A DNA stretch of 64,000 nucleotides, from positions 248,001 through 312,000 of the forward strand of contig NBAY01000027.1 in assembly GCA_002794775.1 (NCBI GenBank). The letters run 5' to 3'. The translations under genes were made by a program, and so were the position numbers. Below are positions 1 through 12,323 of this stretch, one piece after another (within the stretch, counting starts at the first letter, position 1; each line of letters starts with the position of its first letter). The DNA comes from Porodaedalea pini. Its lineage: Eukaryota > Basidiomycota > Agaricomycetes > Hymenochaetales > Hymenochaetaceae. The notes beneath the pieces were generated by a model. It worked only from the letters and a program-made list of their open reading frames with translations. It was not told the origin of the DNA and searched no databases.

Positions 1-193
1 AGCACTTTGAAGCTACCTGGGTAAATCCATTTAGCTTGGTATGGGTGTGAAGACAACTTATGTTGCACTTTAGAAAGACTGCGAAGGACATAGACCATAG
101 CCCATTTTATGCGCACCACGCGATCATGCAACTTGGGTAGGTAGCTGTGTTTTTTGTGAAAGGTCAAGCTGACAGAAACGCAAAATTAGGCTT

Positions 194-787
194 ATGCAAG
201 GAGTCCGACGCTGGATGGGCTCCCAGCCTCCGTCGAGCCTTCACAAGTCATTCAGAAAAACAGTGAATAAGAATGAGGCAAAGCATTCGACCCGCGAAAT
301 AGAACCAGGCGAGAAGAACACAACGGAGTACATCGTGGGTCAACTTATGGACCCGAAGGTCTCGAACGATGAGCTAGAGCAGTACGAGGGGTATGTGCAA
401 AAGTCATATATGTATTTATGCCCGTATCTAACGTCAACTAGATATATAAATCAGTACCAGACGCTGCTAGATGAGGAAGACAAGTATCCATCGCGGCAGG
501 AGCGCGAGGTGTACGCAAAGGCAGTGCTGACAGCTGAGGGCGACCGACCAGACTGGGACCTCGCACCGCCCGACGAAGCATTCGTGCGGCACGTTCAGCT
601 TGCGACGCCGAGCTTCGTGGATATTCTTTTCCGTGACGGCGCTGAGACGAGTCGTCGGGAGGCGGGTGGCAATATGAATGCGACTGTCGCTGCTGGAGGG
701 ATCGGATACACGACGTTCAACTATGAGAAGTGGGTGCGCACGGGGACGACGAGGAAGGTGACAGGAGACTTCAGTTTGGTCGCGTGA
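194..787 (+). CDS. Unrecognised two-exon protein (about 180 aa)
   Basis: An open frame runs from an ATG at 194 to TGA at 785-787. A 51-nt intron at 391-441 fits well: it starts GTATGT, has a CTAAC branch site near 428 and ends TAG. Removing it keeps the frame (197 + 346 nt = 181 codons). The product is charged at the N-terminus, with an acidic middle and an aromatic-rich C-terminal part (residues about 110-180) containing PDWDLAPPDE and FNYEKW. I recognise no family. A stop lies in frame at 170-172, but AG acceptors sit just before the ATG, so this may be the 3' end of a larger gene that begins upstream of the window. Moderately sure it is real, unsure of the start. Confidence 0.5.
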   Translation: MQGVRRWMGSQPPSSLHKSFRKTVNKNEAKHSTREIEPGEKNTTEYIVGQLMDPKVSNDELEQYEGYVQKSYMYLCPYLTSTRYINQYQTLLDEEDKYPSRQEREVYAKAVLTAEGDRPDWDLAPPDEAFVRHVQLATPSFVDILFRDGAETSRREAGGNMNATVAAGGIGYTTFNYEKWVRTGTTRKVTGDFSLVA

Positions 788-1330
788 ACGTGTGCCATCC
801 TATCTACCTTGACGGGACGCTATCTGTTCTCTACTAGTGTCATGACAATATTATGGAACGGCCTTCGCCTGCTTTGACGCATTGGGACTTGTGCTGCATA
901 AGCGACTGTTTATGTTGATTGGATGAGACGTTAGGAACAGCAGGGAGGTTGGTCTATAGCAGGATGGCTTGGTCGTGAGCGACGAGTCAAAAACGACACT
1001 GAGTCTACGCCTTAAGGGTGGGAAGAGCGATGCCAGCAAAACCATCAATACTACCAAAAGTAATGTATACATGACGCATGTTTTGAAGCTTCTGCATTGA
1101 ACGCGTGATCTTGAACTGACTAAATATATTTTTGAGCATTTTCGGTCAGGTTGTGGGTCCAACGAATATTTGTCCTTCGACAGACATGTAATGGGTACTA
1201 TGTAAGACAATTTATTACTGTCCTTCGACGCAACCTTTTTGGCACATCAAACTTGAATGGAGATGACGTTAGGTACCGCATCTGACTCGGGCGTAGAAAG
1301 CACGGGACTCAGGAGTAGCATTATACTACT
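788..1330. other. Intergenic, no gene seen
   Basis: The short frames here lack family resemblance or splice support. The stretch is the 3' side of the 194-787 gene and the 3' side of the decayed gene on the minus strand. Nothing else is visible. Confidence 0.5.
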
Positions 1331-2250
1331 TTACACTGAACCACGACCATCAGCATAATATCCCTTTTTTTGTGCACCTTCACGCAATCTGATATAAACC
1401 CGAGGTCTTGAGCCACGATCAACGGTACCCCGATCAGACAGTCCTCCGGTGTCCCGCCATTCCCGCCTCAAGATGATCTTGAGGTAGGACCTGCAGCGGA
1501 ACGCAGAAGTACTGCCTGCGGTCGAAGCCTGCTTCTGATTATCACGACCTTGAATAAATCTGTCAAATATCGCCTTGTTTTGCCTGGCCAGTCTAAGAAG
1601 TCCTTCCAACTCGTGATCTAAGATTTCAGTCTCTAAGGCTTGATGCTGCGTTTAATTAGATAGCTCATATAGAAGAAATAGTATCCTGCTACTTACCGCG
1701 CCATTGGCTTCTGACCTTGTTTTGAGTGGTGCCAGTACGTAGATCCAACCAGCTTTCTCATCTGGTGCCTTTCCAGGTAAAATGGAAGCTACGAAGGGTT
1801 GTGAATCGCTTTCTCTCTTCATTAGCCAATTAGCAATCGAGCACTTCCATTTATTCCTGCGGTTTGAAGACTTGACGCACCGCCAATGGAAGTCAGAATT
1901 ACAATTGTCACATACTACCCATTCCTCTTTGTTGACATCAAGCACAAGCTCAAGTTCGATATGTTTTAGGCACTTCATTCTGCTTGGCCTCGATCTGAAA
2001 TCAGTTTGGGGGAAGACAACCATATTGTAAAAGTACGTGTTTTTAGCCCATATGACCGCTCCTGGTTTGATCTGGTCCGACTTGTCCCCAGACCTCGAAA
2101 TCTTGTTTTTGAAAGGCAAAGAGCTATATCTCTTTTGGTGGACGAAGTAATCTACCCTGCAGAAGTATTTCTCGACCGACTCGCTGCTTTCTGTCTGCGA
2201 GGGAATCGAGAAAGGGCCAATGACTGTTTGTCGGATGCCCTGGATGCCAT
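1331..2250 (-). pseudogene. Decayed PHD-like zinc-finger gene, copy 1
   Basis: This is read on the minus strand from an ATG at 2250 that is conserved with the copy at 17603 (MASRAS here, MSSRAS there). The best-preserved part is 2140-1700. It includes VVCDNCNSDFHWRCV followed by KWKC, the C-terminal half of a PHD-type finger, then PGKAPDEKAGWIYVLAPL. A 51-nt intron (1696-1646, GTAAGT..CAG) joins in phase to HQALETEI and the helical LEGLLRLARQNK. Disablements: TAG at the codon where copy 2 has CAG (near 2157), a frameshift between the N-terminal part and the finger part, and a frame change plus deletion in the C-terminal tail. The full family function is unknown to me; PHD fingers often read histone tails. 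The intron is retained, so the copy arose by DNA duplication rather than from mRNA. Confidence 0.6.
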
Positions 2251-3309
2251 CGGTAGTCAACTAAACTGAGTAGGACCGTGACGTTATGGGAAGTGGGCTG
2301 CTGGAATACGACGGGTTCGAAGTGAGAAAGGCGAGTTGCTTCTGTATATACATATGGCTTGCCTGTAGTGCGAGGAGCACCAGGCCGAATTGTACTTGAA
2401 GCGTGCATCTCCAGGCCAGCTCGAAAATTGAGGCCACTCTAGATCTGTGATTAAACCTTTCGCACGAGAAGCACCGCTCATTTCCGGTTACCCTATGGGT
2501 GGCGCTTGATATTCGCCGATATCCGAGTCTTTGTGATGGATAGGCTAGGCAAGAAGATGCAAATTGAAATGTGTTAAAGAGTAAGAAAGATATTAATATT
2601 CTCGGCCTTGTCCGCTGCAGAATGCGTGGATCCCCCGAAACGGGAACGTGGATCCTCATCACACATTCAAAAGCGCGATTATGCGATTTATTCCCTCTCC
2701 TTTTGTTTGTCCTCAGTTGCGACAATTCGGAAAGCCTTTCACGTCGCATGTACCCACCTGGCTGCGAGTGGCTTAGCATTATAATATGCGCATCTAGGTT
2801 AGTTCATTGGCACTCCTTGATATTTCTTTCAGACGCCTGTGAGTTCTATATATTTATGATTCCACAAATGAAGGAACGGTCTAGATGGATGTTTGATCTG
2901 TTATCAATCGCCCCGGGGCTGTGGATAGAAATTAGAATGACGTCTGGACTCGACCGGCATTCAAAGCCCCCTTGCGGCTGATCGGTCTCAATTGCAAGGA
3001 ATTCCAAGGCTTGTTGAAATTTATTAGAGAAAGATATAGCACATGCATTCAGCAGAGGTACTAGTACTGCTTGAATACTGCTTGACTGCTGAGTGAAATG
3101 AATTTTATTTCGCCCTCAATATCAATATTTTCCTTGTAACACACGTTGCTTCAGATGGAGCTAAGAATAATAAGCTTCGAATACCGAAAATAGCCGGGTC
3201 GCGCGTCATCGGTCGTTCAGTTGTGGATTGCATTTACTACGCGATGAGCTCATACAACTTATAAGGACCCCTAGTCCCACCAAAATTGCACTCATCGAAA
3301 ATCGTAACA
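2251..3309. other. Intergenic; promoter side of copy 1 and of the PLD gene
   Basis: No supportable gene. About 90 nt directly upstream of 2250 resemble the DNA upstream of 17603 (shared AAGCA.CTCG and ATTCCA.CAGCC blocks), so promoter DNA was duplicated with the gene. A TATAA-like ATAAGG and a pyrimidine stretch precede the ATG at 3310. Confidence 0.45.
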
Positions 3310-5980
3310 ATGACCACCGACCATCTCCTCGACCTGTGTCAGTCCGCGCCCTCCATCGCCTCCGAGCTCGCCAAGGACCCGACCCAGACGGTCGATCATG
3401 TCGTCAAGCAGCTGCGCAAGCAATGGAAGGATAAGGAGAGTAAACACGCTAAGAAGAAAGAAGGAGACGGAGGAGAGGAGAGGAAGAGGCTGGATAGGGC
3501 CGCTGCGTGCGGCAAGTTCCCCGGCAGGCCGTCTGATTTGTTCCTTAAGGTCCGTCCCACCTCCCTCTTGCTAAAGGTGTATTATCATATTAAGACATAT
3601 CACTAGGTATACGCCGATGTCCTTGACACCATGACCAAAGACCCTTTGTCGAACCTTGTTTCACCCTCACTCGTCGGCTCCTCAGGCGTCGTCCCGCTTT
3701 CCATCGTCTCCGTCATTCCGGACATCATGCGGCACTACGCGGACCTCATCGTTCACGCAGAACACGAGGTCTTTCTCGCGACGAATTATTGGGAAGACTC
3801 GCACTCCGCCGCGCTCGTCTCTGATTCGATCCGCGCGCTGTCGAAGCGCGGCGTTGAGGAAGGACGGAAGGAGGAGGACAAGGCGGTGGTGAAGGTCGTG
3901 TACGATCGTGGAACACCTTCGCAGATCTTTCAGAATCATGCTCCCGTCCCGCCCTCCAAATGGGAAAGTGTCGGGCTCCCGCGCCCGGAGGAAGTCGCGG
4001 GTATACGGATGGAGGTGCTCAACTATCATCGTCCGCCGCTCGGCACGTTCCATGCGAAGTACATCGTCGTCGACAGAAAGGTTGCGTGCGTGAACAGCAA
4101 CAATATCCAGGACCGCCCGAATGTCGAGATGTGCGTGCACCTCGAGGGCCCGATTGTCGAGGGTTTCTATGATGTTGCTCTGTTCTCTTGGGCGAACAAG
4201 TTTGATCCGCCGCTGCCGCTCCTTACGCACCCTCCTGCACAGACGAGCGACTACAAGTTTGGAGATGAGAACGAGCATCTCAAGTGTACGTCCTTCCTGT
4301 TCTTCTCTGTCCTTGCTCTTCTTTAATTTGCTCACTTGCGCACTAGACATCGACACGGAATATGCAAGCAAGGCCTCACGCGCCCTCCTCGGGAAGCAGC
4401 ACGAGCGCGAAACGCAGCAAGACGAGAGCGGAGACAAGGATAAGCGGCGTACGGCGCAGCGTGCAGACGGCTCGGTCGTCGGCCATGCTGTACGCACCGC
4501 TGCGGGTATCCATGGTCCTGATGGAGGCGTGCACGGGAAGGACGACCTTGTTGCGGAGCATCCGGCGATGAACCTTCCGGATGATGCGGGAAAGAACAAA
4601 GACGATACCTCTGTGGATGGTGAGGATACGGAGGCGAGGCAGGAGAGAGAGAGACGCGATGGAGTGGACGTGAAGGACTATGGAGACGGGAATGAAGACG
4701 GAAACGGTGCCGGGGCGGACCTCGAGAAATTCCAGGATCGGCCACAGGCAGGCTCGACTCCTCAAGCTCAGTTCGACGGAAAGAGCGATCAACAATCAAC
4801 AGACTCACAAACCGCCTCCTCCAAGCCCGACCGCCCGGCCGGTCCCGAGATACTCAAATCCGAAGAAGGCGGCTCCGACGCCAACTCGGGGCGCGTGGAG
4901 GCGATCACGAAGCACCTGAACGCGTCGACGCTGAACGAGCAGGGCACGGCAGACGACGATGTAAGTATGGACGACTTCAAGCCTCATATAATGCATGCGC
5001 CGCATGCGCCTGTGCCGATTGCGATGGTCAACCGCGCGCCGAAAGGGAGTGAGTATTTCTCTTTCCCCTCTTTTCTGTTTCGAAAAAGTGAGACTGATTG
5101 GATATCAGCCCCGGGACATGAAGGCGTGGAGGACGTCCCGCAGAACGTTGCTTGGCTTAGCTTGTTCAAGCATGCGAAGGAGTCGATATTCATGTACGTT
5201 CAGTGATTTATTTCTGATTGAGCTCCCAAGTTCGCTAAATGTGATTCATGTATTCGACATACAGTCAGACGCCGACGTTCAATGCGTCACCCGTCATACC
5301 CGCCACCATCGATGCGTGCCGGCGGGGCGTGCAGGTGACACTGTACCTCGACCTCGGTGCGTCTTCGTACTATGCCCTATCTCCCATTGCTGCATCTATT
5401 GACACTCCAGAATTTTAGGTTTCAATGACCTAGGTGAGATGATCCCGTTCCAGGGCGGAACGAACGAGCAGGTCATACACGGCATCTACAACACGCTCAA
5501 CAAGGAGGGCAAGCAGGGGAACCTGAAGGTGTATTGGTACACCGCCAAGGACCAGAAAGAGCCCGTGAGCGCGACAAAGAAGTCGAGGAATTGCCACGGT
5601 GGGCGCCCTTCCACTTCCGCCTTTCTTAATCATAAATGCTCATAATGGGAAATCACCTCGCAGTGAAATTCATGTCCGTCGACTCCCAGGTCGTGATGCT
5701 GGGAAACGGGAACCAAGACACGCAGTCCTGGTTCCACTCCCAGGAGACCAACGTGCTCATTGACTCCCCGCAGCTCGCGCATGAATGGCGCGCGGGGATC
5801 GACGCGAACCAGAACACGGGGCGCTTTGGGCTGGTGGACCCGAAGGACGGGGTATGGAGGGCGCCGGATGGGTCGGGGCGCGTCGTGGAGTCGAGTGGGA
5901 CGAAGATGAGTGGGCCACTGGGTGGACTGAAGGGTGTTACGGGAGCGATTAGGCGGGTTAGGGGGACGGGTGGGTTTTGA
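3310..5980 (+). CDS. Phospholipase D-superfamily protein (two HKD motifs)
   Basis: The model has seven exons: 3310-3549, 3607-4285, 4347-5048, 5109-5193, 5265-5356, 5419-5598 and 5664-5980. They total 2295 nt and encode 764 residues, with all phases closing. There are two phospholipase D active-site motifs. HAKYIVVDRK, followed by NSNNIQDR, lies in exon 2; HVKFMSVDSQ, followed by GNGNQDTQSW, lies in the last exon. In the PLD superfamily the two H-x-K-x4-D motifs form one site for phosphodiester or phosphatidyl transfer, as in cardiolipin synthase-like enzymes. A low-complexity acidic insert of roughly 200 residues (about 310-520) separates the halves. The N-terminus is basic after residue 35; no signal peptide or membrane segment is seen. 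Start chosen at ATG 3310 (context AACAATGAC); the frame upstream has no ATG. The substrate cannot be told from sequence. The gene is convergent with the methyltransferase at 6300-7506. Confidence 0.9.
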
Positions 5981-6299
5981 GCGTGGTGTGACGAGCAGTG
6001 CTTGCGAGACTTGGAGGGCGGCATATAAGTAGTATATTCTGATACCCGGACAGACTCTTCTTGTGTGTGCCCTAGTCTCAACCTCGTTGCAGTTCAGATT
6101 GTAAATTGTACACTAGAGCCAAAGAACTTTGTAACCATAGGGTTTTTAGGGACCTTAATCGCACGGCCCTCCACTCGGGTGAATGATTACTATAGTGGAC
6201 AGAGCGGGAATCATTTGGCGAAATCAGTCTCCTTCCTGATCATATGAAAGCTGGATGAGACGATTGCATAGTCTCACGCATCTCGCGAAAAGCGGAACG

Positions 6300-7506
6300 T
6301 CATTTCCAATACAAGTCTAAAGCGCGCTGGAAGCCTATATCGACAGCCGTGATTTAAATACGGAAACACGGGAGTAAGTCGCTTGTTTACATACCTCCCT
6401 TACCGGTGTGCCCAAGGTGCTCCACCGAGCGAAAGCCGATCTCCATGAGTTCGTGTTCGAAGTCGGCTGGCCGGAGTTGGAGGGATTCACCGTTCTTTTT
6501 AAGTCTCTGCGTCGCGAACAGCATCAGAAATGGAATGAAAAATGGATAATTAAGGAGCTGAGGCTAAGGAAGGGAGAGGGGAGGAGAGGAGACATACCGC
6601 GTCCATACGCTTTGCTTTATGATATGTCTCCCACTCTTGCGGCTCGAGGACGAATAGGCCGCCGGATCGCAGCACTGAGAAGACACGCCGGAAGAATGCG
6701 AGAAGACCGGCGTCGCCGTCGTTGAGGTGGATCCATTTCGTAATCGATAAACTGCGCATCGAAAAGGGGCATAAAGGAATGAGTAAGAGAAGACACCGTA
6801 AGTTCGCTGAGCGTACGCGAGGACGACGTCGTACCCGCCACGGTCCTCTACGGCACCGGCTTTCGCCCAGTCGGCCGTTCGGAACATGACATTGTGTGGG
6901 AAATGGGACCGGCCACCGCGCGCTGCGGGATCAGCAGGAGGGATGGGGAGCGGGCCGAACATATGTTCGAAGGCTGCTGGGAACGAGTGCGAGCGCCGTT
7001 CGGCCTTTTCTTCGTGTGTTTGGGAGACACGGGTAGGTCTGGCTTCCTTGGCTGGTGGATCTTCGTGTTCGGGAGAGGGAGAACACCGCGGATGCTGGCT
7101 CCAGACCGTGCGCCGTCGTTTCCATGCGGCACGTATGAGGCCATCATCGATGTCCACGCCCACGACCTCCTTCGCGCCCCAGTTCTGGCCTTCATATACT
7201 CGTGTTCAGCGATCTCATCACTGCTCAATTACATAACGGCATCGAAAGCACGCACCGATCTCGCACGTCACCCACCCTTCGTTACAGCCTATGTCAAGTA
7301 CGCGCGCCGCTCGGAACACCTCTTTTGGGATCAGCGCGAGGCGTGTGTCACGAAACGAGGGGCGTTTGGTGTAGTAGCTTCATGAGTCGGGTCGGAGAGC
7401 GGGAGGTAAGACGAAAGCGTAAGACGATTGGTCGAGTAGGTGGAAAAGAGGTACGAGCACTTACGAACCCACGATAGTTCCCATGTGTTGGGAGTGCCTC
7501 AGACAT
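6300..7506 (-). CDS. Bin3/MePCE-type SAM-dependent RNA methyltransferase
   Basis: Six exons on the minus strand: 7506-7465, 7377-7256, 7189-6817, 6751-6598, 6506-6395 and 6334-6300. Family marks in order: HGNYRG, YYTKRP, the SAM-binding loop [53 protein letters not shown] and the C-terminal [11 protein letters not shown]. The Bin3 family (7SK methylphosphate capping enzyme and the BCDIN3D tRNA/miRNA enzymes) methylates the 5' phosphate of small RNAs. A spacer of about 70 residues lies between the DIDD motif and VMFRTADW. Oddity: exon 1 as read from ATG 7506 ends one base out of phase with exon 2. Using the internal ATG at 7484 the model closes (816 nt, 271 aa) but loses the conserved GNY. Either the true start is 7484 or one base is inserted. 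Exons 2-6 are firm. Confidence 0.85.
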
Positions 7507-9341
7507 CTTTAGACGCGTAGGTAGCGACAGTGCAGTGCTGCTGGAGTATTTGCATGTGTGCCGTTCGACTTCAAGTTTCACGAGTCTCAAATACGAGTCG
7601 CGGGAACGAGTCACGTGGCCTGAACGCGTCCTTGTCCGGATTTTCCATCAGCGTGAACCTGGATCCATGCCTGAGCAACCTGACATATCGAGCTCTACTC
7701 CATGCAGATTCTCACCTCAAAATACCATACATGCCTTGGTCATCTCACGATACAAAGTCAAGCCTCGGCACAGCAAAAACCCTAATGTTTGTCCGGGGAT
7801 TGGTCGCGAACAGCCATCATGATCATCATTTCTTCGAGGATGGCTGTGGTACTGTCTCCTTCGCGCCTAGAGGCATTTTTCACGAGCCATTAATCAAATC
7901 CACTGCTTCAGAATGTCTTTACATGTTGTAGATGCGAAATAGGCGATGAAGAATCGTTTATTGACTTTTCACTCCTCATTGGCAGCAAGTCCTCGCTTGG
8001 ACATGGATGGAGCGTTACCACCGTACTATCCGCGCCAAGGTCCCAGGGTCATTCGCGTTAGCCTTCTGGGGAATGCGCGTTTATCACGCTCGCTTTGCTG
8101 GCGGTGAGCTCCTTGCATATTTCCTCGTCATCAGTGCCTTCCTGGCAAGCAGCCGACGCGGTTTGGACGGCCGAAGCGTGTCTACTAAATCGAATGGCGA
8201 CAGACATTCTTGATGACTACCGACGAAAACGCACGATAGGAGGCGCCTGAATGGAGTGGCAGCTGTTTGCAATCTATCACCTACATCTCACTGAAGGACG
8301 TAGGAAGGCAGCAAGCAATATTGGGCAGTGATATCTAGCGCGTCTCTTCCTCTTACTGATGGCGAAAGGAAACATTCGCCATGATATCCGCCGCTCTTCC
8401 TCCTTGTCATATTGTGCTCCATATCGGCGTGCTATAACCTGTGATTCGATTTTGGTCTGGGTCTGGTTTCTGGTGTGTGCAATAGCAGCACAGGCCTAGG
8501 GTGCCGATAACTCAAATGTAGTCGGTGTGTCCGGTCCCGAGCGTCCGTCGCCAAGCACGATGCACCGATGGTTGAAACTTGTCTGGCTTCGCTCTCTTCG
8601 GTATGCCATCTAATACGGACACTGTCCGATTCTGTATGCGAAGCGACGTCAAAAGCCGTCCGAAGGCCCGTTCATCAATCTCGGAGGGGGAGGCTGTAAA
8701 GGCGGTCTGCCCTGACTTGCAGGGCCAGCGGAATACGCGGTCATGGACAGCACTCACGCGGGCTAGATCATCAAGATGTGTTGTCGCGTACGCTTGAAGG
8801 CATCATCGGCTGTTGCAACCAGGGTATGCACATCGGGAGGCCGAACTTATCGCGCAGTTGCAACCATGAGCTTCGTCGGCTCCCAGCCATACATTATTTT
8901 TGACAAGAAGATACAATCGAACGATGCGGACGTGGTTCTTTTGTATTCGTGCGCGGTTGCAGTGGGCGAAAAGTAAGCGTCTGCATTTGTGGTGGTTTCC
9001 AAATGCGGACAGGGTGGCGCGTCCGCAGGCCTGAAACGCGGGTATCTCCAAGGAGAAACTACACGCTCGCTCGCCTTTTGCGGCTCATGCTTTTAACATT
9101 GATATAAACATGGTCGTGCTTAAATACACTCGCACGCCTGCAGCCGCTGCAACTGCGCGCCCTTCAAGTTCTCTGCTGCTCGTCTGCTTGTCGTTGCGTG
9201 TACCACACTACTTCGCGACCCCAACTGACCGCTGATCGTCGCCGCATCGACAGTCGCTGATTCTCTCCTCTGAAGGGAGGCTTCACGTCCTATCCAATCT
9301 TCACAGCGTGAGTTCAGCAGAAGACTGGAACTCAAAGAGAT
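7507..9341. other. Intergenic, 1.8 kb, no gene seen
   Basis: Several frames of 60-130 codons occur on both strands, but none shows a domain, splice pattern or repeat. It is bounded by the 5' ends of two divergent genes (methyltransferase at 7506 minus, low-complexity protein at 9342 plus), so it should hold both promoters. Confidence 0.45.
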
Positions 9342-12323
9342 ATGTATCATGATAGCGCACTCAATCAGGCAACCTCGTCGGCTTCCGTCGTCGCCGTTAT
9401 GGCCAGTCTGACGCCCCAGAACAACTTAAACCCCAGAAAGACGCACGCTCGTTCTGGCTTTACATCGCGATCCCTGTCGCAGCTTCCGCGTTTTCAGGAC
9501 TGCTATAAACCTCCTCAATTTCAGGATACTTCGGCGGCTAAAGACGAGATGATGGCACTTCTTCGGACGCGCAGTCGATCCACGACGTCGTCTTCGGCGA
9601 AATCAAGCACAGACAGCTCCCATTCGCCTCTCGTCTTTTCAACTACGTCTTCTTTAACTTCCACTCCATCGACTTCGCCTCGCAAGGTTCCTGCTCAGTA
9701 TTGTAGTCCGACGCCCGCCGGAAATGCATCGGTGGACATGTCGATTGACACATCGCTTCCATCAACGAACACGCTCTCGCCGCGTGCACGCCGAATACTC
9801 ATGCGTTCCGCGCGCAAGGTGGGAAATATTCTCGGTGAGACGCCTGTATTGTGCACGACGCCCGATGTGTCGGACGCACGTCTCGGTATGCCGGCATCTT
9901 CAGAGCTCGGTGTTCTTCCATCCTCTTCCTCGCCTCCAGCCGCCAGCAGCTCTGGCCTTAAGAAAATGAACAGCTTGAACACGCAGTTACGGCCGCGCCC
10001 AAGGGCTGAGATGGGGTTCGGCATGTACGACGGCCTCGCGAGCGGGTTCGTCGCACCACACCAGTACACAGATCTGAGCGTCAACCTCGCTCCCACGATG
10101 TCCGCTCCGTTGCCGAGCCGCGTACCGCCGATGCTGAAGGTCGACTGTGCACTCGTCACGGCAACGGGCAAGCGTGCGCGCCAAGGTTCGTCTGCTGAGG
10201 TCACGCCCGATGCGGACGCACGGTCGTTCATCTCGACGACGACGACGACGAGCACTATGGCGAATGACCTGTTTAGCCCGTCGACGTCGCGGCGGAGTCC
10301 TATCTCGCCGATTGGGACGGGATTGGGGTATACTGGGAGAGCGAAGGACAAGGCCCGCGAGGTGCGTCGCTCGAAGGTTGCAAAGCTCTCGCGCCATCTC
10401 GGAGAACACGTTCCGGCCGAGCTCGTATTCCCATCTGAGACAGAGCCATACGTGCTCGTGTCATACAAGGACGCATCGCCGGTCAGTCCCCTCATGGATA
10501 CCAAACCGAAGGGCGATGTGATCCAACCGCCCGCGCGTACGTCGAGTCTGCGCAGGCGAAAACGCAAGAGCCTCCAGCTCGATCTGGCCAGAAGCCCGAG
10601 CACCCCAAGTTCTACCCCATCCACCAACTCCTCTAATCCAATGAGTCCAATCGGCGCTGCATCCTCAAAATACAGACCTGTGCGCGCGTTATCGCGCAGC
10701 CACTCTGTCCGCTCGCGCGGACGTAAAATTTCCACCCCCGCCATCTCCCGGTCCTCCGCTAGCACAGAGTCGGATAACACGCGCACGCATCCGGCGTCGG
10801 CACCGGCCATCCAAGTCGTTCATGAGACCGGTGACGAGACGGGTTTGGATCAGGAGAAGGACAAGGACAAGGACCTAGAGCCACGTATGCTGCTGAGCGA
10901 TGCGCAAAAGGCGATCAACGTGCGGCGGGCGCAGAAAATGGTGAGCGTGTTTGGCGAGGCGCCACCGAATGCCTTGCTTCCTGGGAAGGTGACATGCGAG
11001 TCGCCTGGTGCTCTAAGTCGCGCGGCGTTTGGAGGGGCGCGGTTTGTGAGTACCTCTGTCTTTCGATACATTTAAGAACGGCAAGTATTGACGAGCTGGA
11101 TTTGTAGAAACGCCATTCTATAAGTTCGATTATGACGTCGACCTTGTCGTATATAGAGATACGCGAGCCAGCGACATTCGACTCGCCCATGGCAACACCT
11201 ATTACGCCGAAGCCAAAAGGCTCGAACGGAGAAGTGAGCGCAACGCCCACTCGCACCCCAAGTCCAAGGGATGGTCTTAAGCCTCCGCACACATCTGCGT
11301 CCCCCCGTCGTCGCTCGTCGCTCTCCGCACTCCCGGACACCCCACCACCCTTCGCGCGATATTTCGAGCCAGAAACGCTTCTTTCGCCCGTCTCTCCTAT
11401 TGTCCCGCACCAACGGCAATCCCGCAACACACCGCGACCGCCACGATCACCGCTCGCGACCTCTTCACCGCCCACGCCTTCTGCTTCTTCCGCCTCTCCC
11501 CAAACACCAGTCGCGCAAGAAGACCCTGGAGCCATCTTCCGCGAGCGCCGCCTGCGCGCGGCGAAGCTCGCGCGGTTCTTCGGCGTCGGGCACGGAGACT
11601 TGTTCCCCGTGACGACGGCAGTGGATGAGGATGCAAGGCACTCATCAGGATCTTTCGACACCGTACGCAGTGTGCACCGGGAGTCGGATGAGAAGGAAAA
11701 GGAGAAGCTTGCGGGAGCGGCAGGCGTGAGCGTAACAGTGCAGCGCGAAGTCGATGCCGGGCGGCCGTCCTCGTCCTCGTCGTCCTCTTCCAACACCTCG
11801 GTCTCTGCCTCGCCTGATTTGAAAAAGGTATCAACAATGACGACGACGACGGATTGGGATGGCGGGGCGGCGGGGTGCTATGGGAGCCTGAGTTTCGGCA
11901 CAGGACTCACGCCGTCTCGGAGCGCAAGTACGCGCCGGCGACGAGGGTTCGGTGTCGGTGCTGGTGCTGGTGCGAGGCAGAGTGGCGTCGGGTTTGGAGT
12001 CGGTGTCCTCGCGGGCTTTCAGCCTCGGCCGCCAATCGCGGGGGACAGGTGTCAACGGTGTGGTGAGGAACAGCGTGAGCGTGAGCCCCGGCCGGAAAGG
12101 CTCGGAGCGCTCGACGGCGACGGCGACGACGAAGGCGGGTGTGCGGGCGCTGACGTTTGGGGACCGGACGTCATTTGGGTTGGGGGACCTTCCTGCTGGT
12201 GAAACGGCGATGCGGCTGGGCGGTGGACTGGGGAAGAGCGAGCGGGAGCCGGCGCGTGTACGGGTGGGGCAGAAGGCGGCGGACGTGCATGAGGTTATGG
12301 GAAAGCTGCGCGAGTTGCGGTAA
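9342..12323 (+). CDS. Large low-complexity protein with four short basic repeats
   Basis: Three exons, 9342-11045, 11108-11927 and 11983-12323, give 2865 nt (954 aa). The first intron is GTGAGT..TAG, the second GTACGC..GAG|TGG. The second splice is inferred because it restores a frame ending KAADVHEVMGKLRELR, which looks like a genuine helical C-terminus. The protein is rich in Ser, Thr, Pro and Arg. It carries four spaced copies of a motif R-x3-4-K-h-x2-h-h-G (h, hydrophobic): RSARKVGNILGE (about 152), RRSKVAKLSRHLGE (about 340), VRRAQKMVSVFGE (about 526) and RLRAAKLARFFG (about 716). No enzyme domain, signal peptide or membrane segment is seen. The family is unknown to me; the motif suggests a peptide-binding or scaffold role, but that is inference. 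Confidence 0.75.

Noticed and set aside
3682..4599. 305-codon minus-strand open frame
   Set aside because: It lies antisense to the PLD gene, crosses its intron, has Arg/Ala-rich shadow composition, and the plus strand has HKD motifs with in-phase splicing.
9695..10810. 371-codon minus-strand open frame
   Set aside because: Antisense shadow of the low-complexity gene; no domain and no splice support.
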